Assembly (NCBI GenBank): GCA_026399515.1
Contig: JAPLQT010000038.1
Coordinates: 31,974-95,973, forward strand
Direction of reading: 5' to 3'
Source of the DNA: Pseudomonadota bacterium
Lineage (GTDB): Bacteria; Pseudomonadota; Gammaproteobacteria; Burkholderiales; Rhodocyclaceae
Length of the DNA: 64,000 bases
In this document: positions 22,884 to 31,180 of the stretch, piece by piece
How the letters are laid out: each line of letters opens with the position of its first letter
Position numbering within the stretch: position 1 is the first letter of the stretch
Notes under the pieces: model-generated
The model's input: only the letters and a program-made list of their open reading frames with translations
Database searches by the model: none
Told to the model about the DNA's origin: nothing
Made by a program: the position numbers and the translations under genes

Positions 22884-24098
22884 TTAGGCGGGGACGACGG
22901 TTCGGACCACCGGCGCCTCACGGATCGGAAGGTTGACCAATGCAGCGGCCGCCGCCAGGGCCATATCGGCGTACCACATCCACGTGTAATCCCCAAGCTG
23001 GGTAATTGCCAAACCACCGAGATAGGCACCGAGAAACCCTCCAATTTGGTGCGACAGCAAGGTAAGTCCGAACAACGTCGCCAGATAACGGACGCCAAAA
23101 AGCTTACCGACAATGGCAGCAGTGGGCGGTACCGTCGCTAGCCAGGTAAAGCCTAAACCTGCTGCGAAAAAATAATAGACCATCTCGGTTCTTGGCATCA
23201 GTAGGTACCAAGCAATCAATAGAGCACGAGAGCCATACATGGCGGCCAAAACGTATTTGCTGCGATAGCGCGAAATGCAGGAGCCGGCGTAGAGACTTCC
23301 AAAGATGTTGCCCAGTCCGATGATGGCGAGAGACCAACTGGCGACAGAGGGTGGTAGCCCGCAAAGGTTGACCTCACCCGGTAAGTGGGTAACGAGAAAG
23401 GCAATGTGAAATCCGCAAGTAAAGAAGCCAGCGTGCAGGAGTAGGTAGCTTGGGTTCTTCATGGCGTCGCCGACGGCGCTCATCAGACCTGCTTCTCCAT
23501 GAGTAGGTTTAACCGGCTCATGGCCGGGTGGCGTTACTTTCGCAATTAGCGGAATCGCAGCCAGCGTCATGACGGCCATGGCCCACATCGCACCCATCCA
23601 GCCCAGCGTCTGGATAAGCTTCTGGAGTATCGGCGCAAAGACAAACTGGCCGAAAGAGCCACCTGCGTTGATGACCCCGGACGCGGATCCTCGTGATTCA
23701 ATCGGTAAGCGCTGAGCTGCAGCGCCGATCAAGACGGAAAAGCTGCACGCCCCAGAGCCGATCGCTGAAAGCAGTCCGAGTGAGACGATCAGTCCGAAAC
23801 CGGAATTCATGAACGGTGTAATGGCGCTGCCGATTACCAGGATCAAGACGCCGCCTACCAATACCGGGCGAGGACCGTAATGATCGGACAAGGCGCCGGC
23901 AAGCGGTTGCGCCGCGCCCCACGTGAATTGTCCGATGGCGAGTGCCAGGCTGATAGTCGCGATGCCGAGTCCAGTCGTCGTATTGAGCGGACTGATAAAC
24001 AGCCCCATACCCTGGCGTGTTCCCATGGTGATCATTAAGACACCAGCGGCAGCCAGCGTTGTAATCAGTACATCGGGCCTTTGCAACGAGCGGAACAT
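22884..24098 (-). CDS. MFS transporter
   Basis: This is a 404-aa twelve-helix major facilitator, similar to oxalate/formate or monocarboxylate exchangers (GTRQGMGLFISPLN, SDHYGPRP in loop 2-3). The ATG at 24098 follows AGAGAGGT; the upstream frame to 24332 overlaps marR and is not used. It starts 19 bases after marR, so the genes are co-transcribed. It could import the operon's substrate while the MATE protein exports; direction is not visible in the sequence. Confidence 0.9.
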   Translation of the reverse strand: MFRSLQRPDVLITTLAAAGVLMITMGTRQGMGLFISPLNTTTGLGIATISLALAIGQFTWGAAQPLAGALSDHYGPRPVLVGGVLILVIGSAITPFMNSGFGLIVSLGLLSAIGSGACSFSVLIGAAAQRLPIESRGSASGVINAGGSFGQFVFAPILQKLIQTLGWMGAMWAMAVMTLAAIPLIAKVTPPGHEPVKPTHGEAGLMSAVGDAMKNPSYLLLHAGFFTCGFHIAFLVTHLPGEVNLCGLPPSVASWSLAIIGLGNIFGSLYAGSCISRYRSKYVLAAMYGSRALLIAWYLLMPRTEMVYYFFAAGLGFTWLATVPPTAAIVGKLFGVRYLATLFGLTLLSHQIGGFLGAYLGGLAITQLGDYTWMWYADMALAAAAALVNLPIREAPVVRTVVPA

Positions 24099-24117
24099 GG
24101 TGACCTCTCTGAACGGA

Positions 24118-24567
24118 TTAGGTCGGGACGGTAGTGGACTCGAGCAGCGCCACACAATCGTCAAGGAGGAGATGCAGGGCGCTGACTTGCTCGGCACCGA
24201 GAATCGCATTAATAGTTCGCTGTGCCGCTTTCCAGTGTTGCTGAGCTTCGATTTGTTTGCCGCGGCCAACCGTAGTAATGGTGACGAGGCGACTGCGCGC
24301 ATCGGCGCCGGCACCCTGCAATATCCAACCACCCGCTACCAACGGCTGTAGGTTCCGCGTCAGGGTCGAGGCGTCGAGGCCCATCTGCCTGGCCAGTTCC
24401 CCCGGCGCGATTGGGCCGAGGCGCATGACATGGGTGAGCAACGAGTATTGAGTTGTTTTGAGTCCGGACTTGGCGAGTTCGATGTCGTAGTGCCTGGACA
24501 GCAGCCTCGATAGCTGTCTGGCTTTGAAATTGGTACAACCTCTCGGGGCATTATGTGTGGAACTCAT
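24118..24567 (-). CDS. MarR family transcriptional regulator
   Basis: This 149-aa winged-helix dimer regulator starts at ATG 24567 (MSSTHNAPRG). The wHTH region runs LKTTQYSLLTHVMRLGPIAPGELARQMGLDASTLTRNLQPLV, and the wing contains ADARSRLVTIT. It is first in its operon. A perfect 15-base palindrome lies 14 bases upstream of its start, fitting autorepression that also covers the two transporters, SDR and isomerase. Confidence 0.9.
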   Translation of the reverse strand: MSSTHNAPRGCTNFKARQLSRLLSRHYDIELAKSGLKTTQYSLLTHVMRLGPIAPGELARQMGLDASTLTRNLQPLVAGGWILQGAGADARSRLVTITTVGRGKQIEAQQHWKAAQRTINAILGAEQVSALHLLLDDCVALLESTTVPT

Positions 24568-24574
24568 AATATGA

Positions 24575-24601
24575 TTGTACTTACAACTATTGTAAATGCA
24601 A
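24575..24601 (-). promoter_or_regulatory. MarR-type operator palindrome
   Basis: TTACAA-CTA-TTGTAA (24581-24595) is a perfect inverted repeat with a 3-base centre. It is nested between two further TTGTA/TACAA-type dyads (24575-24586 perfect, 24590-24601 with one mismatch). It lies just upstream of the marR start in an AT-rich stretch suited to a promoter. Regulator assignment is inferred from position and symmetry. Confidence 0.7.
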
Positions 24602-24756
24602 GCATTATTGTCGATAGCGACTAGCCGCCGAAATTGGCGGAATAGTCTCGATATACATGTCAGTTCACTCAGCGCTGTTTTCGTCGTTGGCGGCGAAGGC
24701 CCAATGTTCCCCGGTGGCGTAGGCAACGTCCGCTGACGCCCTGGATGCCAGCGTTT

Positions 24757-25305
24757 TCATGACCTGTCGCACAGTCGCGTTCTGCTTGACCTCGCTTGAG
24801 CCATCAACTGGCGAGTCTCGCCAATATGTGTCTGCACGGCTTCGCCGAGATGTCGATCCAAAGCATTGGCGAAGGCAGCGGGATCGAGGCCGATCGTTTC
24901 GGCCATTGCAAGCAATACCGCTCGATCCGTGAAGCGGCGCCCCTCGACGTAATGCGCGATTTGCAGTTGCCCGATCATGTCCAGACCGCGACCCGCGATT
25001 TGCTCGGCGGCCAGCATCGCGGCAATGGTCGGTTCAGAATCGAAGACAGCGGTCGTGTCACGGAGCAGGCCGTTGAAATAGGCATCGCCAAAGTTCTGAC
25101 CGGTCAATTCCGCAATCCGTGCGTCATGCTGCATGACGAATTCACGTGGCTGGAGAGTTATGGTTTGGCGATTTGCGCCAGTCATCATGCCACCACCATG
25201 GGCGCATACGGTGACCATTTCGCGGGCAGCCTATACCGGCGGAGCCGCGCCGTAACACGAGCCTCACAATGGGTCATCGATGTAAAGCAAGGTAATAGAA
25301 TTCAT
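24757..25305 (-). pseudogene. DsbA-family oxidoreductase pseudogene with stop at the CxxC motif
   Basis: The C-terminal part reads open from 25218 (VCAHGGGMMTGANRQ, FVMQHDARIAELTGQNFGDAY, AHYVEGRRF), which I recognise as a DsbA-family thiol-disulfide protein. Its active-site N-terminus lies upstream in the same frame. From ATG 25305 the codons give MNSITLLYIDDPL, then TGA (25266-25264), then GSCYGAAPPV, TAG (25233-25231) and AAREM. Homologues have LCGWCYGAAP here, so the first Cys codon became TGA and Trp became Ser, with a second stop 11 codons later. The rest of the frame is undamaged, implying recent decay. No good ribosome site precedes 25305. Confidence 0.85.
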
Positions 25306-25473
25306 GATTGGGATCCGAATGAAGGTTGTCGAAGCGAAGCCCGTCGTGATCCCGTACCGCCGGAATCGGCGATACGGGAAAGGTCCTATATGCGTGCATC
25401 CGTTACATCGAGTTTCCGCCCAAGTCGGCGCGCCGGCTCGGTTGAGAGATCCCGACAGAGTCGGCGCCGAGGA

Positions 25474-26367
25474 TCACCACTTCATCTCGCCCTTGTTGAC
25501 CTTGGCCCCGATATCGAGTGCCATGCCCAAGCCGGCTTGCGGGTAGGCCTTCTTCATGTTCTCGATCAGTTCAGCGGCGCTCTTGGCCTTGGCCGCTTCG
25601 TCTTCGAAACGCCGCAAGTAATCGCGGGTGTAGCGCACGGCGCTCACGTCCAGGGCGGTGCCGGTGGCCATGTGGCCGGGCACGACCAGCGAAGGCTTCA
25701 GCGCTTCGATCTCGTCCAGTTGGGCCAGCCAAGCCTTGTGTTCGCTGGGTTTCTGGGTATCGGCGGTCCACACATGAATGTTGCCGAAGATGCCGATGTT
25801 GCCGGCGATGGTCTTGATCGACGGAATCCATACGTAGGGGCGATGGGCCAGCTCACCCGTGGTGCCGCGCACCTCGATGGTCTCGCCATCGACGCTCAGG
25901 GTCATGCCTTGCAGTAGTTCCGGCACAATTGGCTTTTGCGGCGCATTATTACCCATCTTCGGCGACCAGAAAGCCACCTTGCCGGCCAGCTTGGCCTGGA
26001 TCTTCTCGCGCACCGCCGGGGTGGTCAGTACCTGAGCTTGCGGGAAGTAGTTCTTCAGCACTTCGGCGCCAAAGTAGAAGTCGGGGTCGGCATTGCTGAT
26101 GAAGATGGTCTTCAGCGTTTTGCCGCTATCGAGCACATTGGCGGCAACACGCAGAGCATCGGCACGAGTGAAGCCGCTGTCAATCACCATGGCTTCGCTC
26201 TTGCCGCTCACAACGACGGCATTGACATGGAAGCTGTTGCCGTCAGCGTTATAGACCTTGATGGTCAGGGGGGCAGCGACTTGTGCGCCGACGCCGGTGG
26301 AAGCAACAACGCCCAGCGTCATCAGGGCGGGAAACATAAAACGGGTTAGTTTGTTGGTGTAGGGCAT
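25474..26367 (-). CDS. Exported metallo-beta-lactamase-fold protein with altered metal site
   Basis: The 297-aa protein starts with a cleavable signal peptide (MPYTNKLTRFMFPALMTLGVVASTGVGAQ), so it acts in the periplasm. AAGGAG precedes the ATG. The MBL fold is visible, but the HxHxDH metal motif reads SNADPDF near residue 90. Two or three histidines are replaced, while the later histidine in PGHMATG remains. It may bind one metal or none. It is divergent from the LysR gene at 26476, which probably regulates it. Substrate is unknown. Confidence 0.85.
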   Translation of the reverse strand: MPYTNKLTRFMFPALMTLGVVASTGVGAQVAAPLTIKVYNADGNSFHVNAVVVSGKSEAMVIDSGFTRADALRVAANVLDSGKTLKTIFISNADPDFYFGAEVLKNYFPQAQVLTTPAVREKIQAKLAGKVAFWSPKMGNNAPQKPIVPELLQGMTLSVDGETIEVRGTTGELAHRPYVWIPSIKTIAGNIGIFGNIHVWTADTQKPSEHKAWLAQLDEIEALKPSLVVPGHMATGTALDVSAVRYTRDYLRRFEDEAAKAKSAAELIENMKKAYPQAGLGMALDIGAKVNKGEMKW

Positions 26368-26475
26368 GGTGATCTCCTTGAGTTGGTTAGTAGGTGCTGC
26401 GAGGCGAACTTTAGTTATTGCGTAATGTTTGATAAAGTCCGTCTTGGTTAATTGTTTATTGCACGGATTGATTAA

Positions 26476-27417
26476 ATGGATCGCTTAACTGCCGTTCGCG
26501 TCTTCGTGGAAGTGGCGGATCGTGGCAGCCTGACGCAGGCGGCGGAAGGATTGGACATGTCCGTCGCCATGGTCAGCCGCTACCTCGCTGCGGTGGAAAC
26601 ATGGTTCGAAGCGCGTTTATTGCACCGTACGACGAGGAAAATCAGCCTGACGGACGCCGGACTGGCTGCTTTGCCATCGTGCAGGCAATTGCTCGATATC
26701 GCCGAGGATGTTCAGTACATTGCGGCGGCGAGAAGTCGCGTGCCGGCCGGGGTGTTGCGCGTGACAAGCTCCAGTTCCTTTGCCGATGCACAACTCACAG
26801 CGGCACTGGTGGATTTCCAGCGCTTGTATGCGCAGGTGGAAATCGTGCTGTCGGTCTCCGATAAGGCAACGGATTTGGTCGCGGAGCGTGTCGATCTGGC
26901 CGTGCGCATTACCAACTCGCTGGACCCGACCATGATTACCCGGCCCCTGGCCCGTTGTCGATCCATGTTGTGCGCATCGCCTGATTATTTGGCGCGCCAT
27001 GGCGCACCACGGGACGTCTCCGACTTGCAGAGTCATCGTTGCATCGCGCATGCGTTCGGCATCGGCGGGCAGTATCGGTTCTCGCTTGCCGGTCAGGTGA
27101 TTGAGGCGCCTGTACGCTGGAGTTTCCACACCAACGAAACGGCAGTCCTCAGGCGGGCTGTACTATCAGGCGCGGGTATCGGCATGCTGCCGACCTACTA
27201 CGTGCGGGAGGATCTACAGCATGGTCAGCTTCTCCGCTTGCTTCCGGACTACGAACCGCAAGAGCTGGGCATCCACGCGATCTATCTGTCGCGACAACAC
27301 CAGCCTTTGGCGTTGCGCTTGCTGGTGGACTTCCTTGTCCAGCGCTTTGGTGGAGAGGTCGCCCCGTGGGATGAGGCACTTGCACAGCAAGCCTCCGATG
27401 CAAGTCCAGCTCGTTGA
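26476..27417 (+). CDS. LysR family transcriptional regulator
   Basis: This 313-aa protein has an N-terminal winged HTH (AVRVFVEVADRGSLTQAAEGLDMSVAMVSRYL) and a periplasmic-binding-protein-like effector domain from about residue 90. The 108-base gap to the divergent MBL gene is AT-rich and should contain both promoters; I could not single out a convincing T-N11-A box. By the usual LysR arrangement it controls the MBL gene. Confidence 0.92.
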   Translation: MDRLTAVRVFVEVADRGSLTQAAEGLDMSVAMVSRYLAAVETWFEARLLHRTTRKISLTDAGLAALPSCRQLLDIAEDVQYIAAARSRVPAGVLRVTSSSSFADAQLTAALVDFQRLYAQVEIVLSVSDKATDLVAERVDLAVRITNSLDPTMITRPLARCRSMLCASPDYLARHGAPRDVSDLQSHRCIAHAFGIGGQYRFSLAGQVIEAPVRWSFHTNETAVLRRAVLSGAGIGMLPTYYVREDLQHGQLLRLLPDYEPQELGIHAIYLSRQHQPLALRLLVDFLVQRFGGEVAPWDEALAQQASDASPAR

Positions 27418-27719
27418 GTAACCAGGTCATCGCATGCTCGGTGCGGCGATCACCAAGATCGCTGACCGCAAGGGCACGGTCTTGTCACGATTTTTTGTGA
27501 GCCGGATGCGCTTCTGAAACCACGGTGCGGCGCATGAACAATGCAGAACGAAAAATTCGTGCGAGCCGATTACCTTGAACGACCGGTTTCAAGACAGGCT
27601 GGTATCGAGTTGCTTGCAGGTAGCCGCCAGTGTAAGGCACGACCTCAACGAAGAACGGCGGCAGCGGTAGAATCCCTGTCGCCGCTCTTTCATCACTTGA
27701 GCCCTAGAGGATTTTCACC
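27418..27719. other. Intergenic region, no gene seen
   Basis: This stretch of about 300 bases lies between the LysR gene and the hydroxy-acid dehydrogenase. A 61-codon ORF at 27541 has no ribosome site or recognisable product. The region should contain the promoter of the downstream gene; no clear hexamers or terminator hairpin were found. Confidence 0.5.
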
Positions 27720-28871
27720 ATGCTAACGCCCGCTTCGGTCGACGACTACCGCGAACTGGCCCGGCGCCGTCTGCCGCGCCAGCTGTTCGACTATATCGAC
27801 GGCGGCAGCTACGAGGAAGTCACGCTCGCCGCCAACCGCGCCGACCTGTTGGCGCTGCGGCTCCGGCAGCGGGTGATGCGCGACGTGTCGCGGATCGATA
27901 CCAGCGCCAAGGTCTTGGGACAGACCATCAAGCTGCCGCTGGCGCTGGCGCCGATAGGCCTGGCGGGGTTGATGGCGCGGCGAGGCGAAGTGCAGGCGGC
28001 GCGCGCGGCGGAGAAGGCCGGCGTGCCTTTCTGCCTGTCGACGGTGTCGCTCTGCTCCATCGAGGAAGTGCGCCAAGCGACGACGGCGCCGTTCTGGTTC
28101 CAGCTTTACATGATGCGCGATCGCGGCTATGTCAGGGAACTCCTGCAACGCGCCGAGGCCGCCGGTTGTAGCGCCCTGGTCTTCACACTCGACCTGGCGG
28201 TGCTCGGCTCGCGCTACCGCGATACCCGCCACGGCATGAACGGCGGTCTGACGCTGGCCGGCAGGCTGGCCAAGGCCTGGGATACGGCCCGGCGCATCGG
28301 CTGGCTGCGCGATGTGGCACTGGGCGGGCAACCCCTGGTGTTCGGCAATCTCGCCGCGGCGGTGCCCACCGGGAAGAACCTCTTCGACTTCAAGCGCTGG
28401 GTGGATGCCCAGTTCGACGCCAGCGTCACCTGGCGCGACCTCGATTTCGTGCGTGAGAACTGGCGCGGGCCCATCATCCTGAAGGGCATCCTGGACGCGG
28501 ACGACGCCCGGTCCGCCGCCGATATCGGCGCCCAGGCGATCATCGTCTCCAACCACGGCGGCCGCCAGCTCGACAGCGCACCGTCCAGCATCGCCGCACT
28601 GCCCGCCATCGTGGATGCGGTCGGCGACCGGCTCGAAGTCTTCATGGACAGCGGCATCCGCAGCGGCCAGGATATCGCCAAGGCGCTGGCGCTGGGTGCC
28701 CGCGCCGCCATGATCGGGCGACCGTGGATCTGGGCCCTGGCCGCGCGGGGCGAAAGCGGAGTGACCGAGGTGCTCGACATCCTCGCCCGGGAACTCCAGG
28801 TCACGCTGGCGCTGCTCGGCGAAGCGCGAGCCGACAAGCTCGATTCCGAGGCGCTGCTGGCGCGGGAATGA
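27720..28871 (+). CDS. FMN-dependent alpha-hydroxy-acid dehydrogenase (LldD-like)
   Basis: This is a 383-aa TIM-barrel flavoenzyme that oxidises L-2-hydroxy acids such as lactate or mandelate. The N-terminal LFDYIDGGSYEE, the active-site SNHGGRQLD (catalytic His, Arg) near residue 278, and the phosphate-binding GRPWIWAL are present. The Tyr residue of FWFQLYMMRD is also in place. Length is normal. With the thioesterase that follows, it could belong to mandelate/aromatic acid use, but L-lactate is equally possible. Confidence 0.92.
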   Translation: MLTPASVDDYRELARRRLPRQLFDYIDGGSYEEVTLAANRADLLALRLRQRVMRDVSRIDTSAKVLGQTIKLPLALAPIGLAGLMARRGEVQAARAAEKAGVPFCLSTVSLCSIEEVRQATTAPFWFQLYMMRDRGYVRELLQRAEAAGCSALVFTLDLAVLGSRYRDTRHGMNGGLTLAGRLAKAWDTARRIGWLRDVALGGQPLVFGNLAAAVPTGKNLFDFKRWVDAQFDASVTWRDLDFVRENWRGPIILKGILDADDARSAADIGAQAIIVSNHGGRQLDSAPSSIAALPAIVDAVGDRLEVFMDSGIRSGQDIAKALALGARAAMIGRPWIWALAARGESGVTEVLDILARELQVTLALLGEARADKLDSEALLARE

Positions 28872-28926
28872 AACAACGGCTCCGGCGGAGCCTGATCACA
28901 TATCGATATTTCAAATTGAGAGAGCC

Positions 28927-29391
28927 ATGACCACACGCATCATCGATGACATTTTCTACAGCGAACGCCTGGTGCGCTTTTCCTATTGCGATCCCGCCGG
29001 CATCGTCTTTTATCCGCAATATTTCGTCATGTTCAACGGCCTGGTCGAAGACTGGTTCAACCAGGGACTGGGCGTCAATTATGCAAAATACATCACCGAG
29101 CAGCGGCGCGGCTTGCCCATCGTCAACCTCGGCTGCGATTTCATCGCGCCTTCCAAGATCGGCGAGATGATCACGCTGGGCCTGCGATTGGAACACCTCG
29201 GTACAAGCTCCATGAAGTTCGAGGTGACCTGCTCATACAAGGGCGTGGTGCGGGTGCGGGCAAAGATGGTGCTGGTCAACATGGACCTCGACAAGGAATG
29301 CGCGGTGCCGCTGCCCGACGAACTGCGCGGACTGATGGTCGGTTTTCGCGAGGGAAAGCTGGACATCAACCGCTACCATGAGGACGGTTGA
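28927..29391 (+). CDS. Acyl-CoA thioesterase, 4-hydroxybenzoyl-CoA thioesterase family
   Basis: This is a 154-aa single hotdog domain. The motif FSYCDPAGIVFYPQYF (about residues 18-33) carries the catalytic Asp of the 4HBT family. GAG-type sequence precedes the ATG. It starts 55 bases after the hydroxy-acid dehydrogenase and is probably co-transcribed. Box-pathway bacteria often have such a thioesterase to release CoA from dead-end aromatic CoA esters; that role is inference here. Confidence 0.9.
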   Translation: MTTRIIDDIFYSERLVRFSYCDPAGIVFYPQYFVMFNGLVEDWFNQGLGVNYAKYITEQRRGLPIVNLGCDFIAPSKIGEMITLGLRLEHLGTSSMKFEVTCSYKGVVRVRAKMVLVNMDLDKECAVPLPDELRGLMVGFREGKLDINRYHEDG

Positions 29392-29507
29392 ACGATTTAT
29401 TTTCCGAAGGCAAGGGAGGCCGAGTTGCCGGCGACCGCGCGTCGATTAGAATGCGTACCCTGTTCGACCCAGTAATCAAGTAACCGCGTTCATCAATGGA
29501 GTGTTAA

Positions 29508-31115
29508 ATGAAGGTCAATCTGCCCGTCACCGATGTCGAATTCCCGTTCCCGAAAGGGGAAACGATCGTTTCGAAGACGGATCTCAAGGGCGCCATCACC
29601 TATGCGAACGACGTCTTCATCAAGATCAGCGGCTTTTCACAAGAGGAATTGCTGGGCAAGAACCACAACCTGGTTCGCCATCCGGATATGCCCCCCGAAG
29701 CTTTCGCAAACTTATGGACGACCATCCAGTCGGGCCAACCCTGGCGAGGTATCGTCAAGAACCGCTGCAAGAACGGCGACTATTACTGGGTCAAGGCGCT
29801 CGTCGTAGCGGTGCGGGAGCATGACCAGACCATAGGCTACATGTCGGTCCGGACCGAGCCCAGTGCCGCCGAGAAATCTTCCGCCGCCGCGCTGTATCGG
29901 GCCATCAACGCCAAGCAGGCGAAGTTGCCGGGCGCTACGCTGATAGATCGGATTTTCCGCTTGTCCTTCAACACGCGATTCGCAATGTTCGTAACGCTGA
30001 TGACCCTGCTGGCCGTGGCTGCCGGTGTGGCCGGGCTTGCCGGCCAGGGCACCCTCACGGCCTTGATCTGCGCAGCCACCATGGCTGTGGCGATCGGCAG
30101 CGTGGGGTTCATGTCGGCGACCATCTCCCGTCCCTTGCATGAAGCCATCGGCTATTTCGATCAGATTGCCCAAGGCAATCTTTTCAACGATATCCCGATC
30201 AATCGGCCGGATGAGGTTGGGCGCGTGCTGGCTGCCCTGGCGGTCGCCCAGACGCACTTGAGCGTGATGATCGACGAAATTCGCCTGAGCGCGCGTAGCG
30301 TCCATCAACGTTGCGATCAACTGAACGACGAGGTGCGGCGGGTCACCCAGGTTTCCCACGATCAGACCGATCGCATCACCCAGGTCAGCGCCGCGATGGA
30401 CGAATTGTCATCGTCGGTCAAGGAAGTCGCCGAAAACGCGACCAGCGCGGCGAGTTCGGCGAAAACGACGTTGCAGATTGTCGATGACGGCCATTCCCGC
30501 ATGACCAGCAGCATCGAAGCCACCCACAAGGTCGTCGAGGCCGTGCAGGTTTCCGCCGAGCATATCCGGCAATTCAGCGGCGCCATCGCCAAGATCGGCG
30601 GCATGGCGGGCAATATCAAGGAGATTGCCGACCAGACCAATCTCCTGGCCTTGAATGCGGCGATCGAGGCGGCGCGGGCTGGCGAGCAGGGGCGCGGCTT
30701 TGCCGTGGTGGCGGACGAAGTCAGGAAACTCGCCGAGCGCACTTCCAACACCACCGCTGAGATCAACCGGATGCTGGCGGATGTCCAGGTCACCACGCAC
30801 TCCGCAGTGATGTCGATGGAAACCGCCGTCGAACGCGTCCAGGAAGGGCGGGGCTTGATCGAGGAAACCTACCAAGGCTTCGAGAACATCACCAGTTCGA
30901 GCCGGCGCGTGACGGAGTTTTCAGAAGGCATCGCCGAGGCGGCGCATGAACAGTCCATCGCCACCGGTGAAGTGGCGGGCAATACCGAACAGATTGCACA
31001 GTTGATAGAACAGAACAACGCCTCCATCGTCGAGGTCAGGGATACGGTTGGCGAATTGAACAAGACCGCCGACTACCTGCGCAGCGTGGTGGAACACTTC
31101 AAGGTCAATGCGTGA
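29508..31115 (+). CDS. Aer-like PAS-containing methyl-accepting chemotaxis protein
   Basis: This 535-aa energy or redox taxis receptor has an N-terminal PAS domain (about 10-115, [26 protein letters not shown]). Two membrane helices (about 160-205) with almost no periplasmic loop follow, then a HAMP region. The long signalling coiled coil carries the conserved hairpin [20 protein letters not shown] near residue 375. The stimulus would be sensed inside the cell, in the PAS pocket, perhaps through FAD. No C-terminal CheR pentapeptide is present. It stands alone, not in a che operon. Confidence 0.93.
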   Translation: MKVNLPVTDVEFPFPKGETIVSKTDLKGAITYANDVFIKISGFSQEELLGKNHNLVRHPDMPPEAFANLWTTIQSGQPWRGIVKNRCKNGDYYWVKALVVAVREHDQTIGYMSVRTEPSAAEKSSAAALYRAINAKQAKLPGATLIDRIFRLSFNTRFAMFVTLMTLLAVAAGVAGLAGQGTLTALICAATMAVAIGSVGFMSATISRPLHEAIGYFDQIAQGNLFNDIPINRPDEVGRVLAALAVAQTHLSVMIDEIRLSARSVHQRCDQLNDEVRRVTQVSHDQTDRITQVSAAMDELSSSVKEVAENATSAASSAKTTLQIVDDGHSRMTSSIEATHKVVEAVQVSAEHIRQFSGAIAKIGGMAGNIKEIADQTNLLALNAAIEAARAGEQGRGFAVVADEVRKLAERTSNTTAEINRMLADVQVTTHSAVMSMETAVERVQEGRGLIEETYQGFENITSSSRRVTEFSEGIAEAAHEQSIATGEVAGNTEQIAQLIEQNNASIVEVRDTVGELNKTADYLRSVVEHFKVNA

Positions 31116-31180
31116 AGGACAGGCTACTCCGTGAGTCGCCGCTCATGCCGGGTGAGGGCCGCACCGGTTGGGGCAGGTGA

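Noticed and set aside
25264-25266. TGA as a selenocysteine codon in a UGSC motif
   Set aside because: A TAG follows 11 codons later in the same frame and the neighbouring Trp is changed, so decay is the simpler reading; kept only as an alternative to test.
24796-25917. Plus-strand ORF of 373 codons across the DsbA-like region
   Set aside because: No similarity, and it spans the antisense of two recognisable minus-strand loci.
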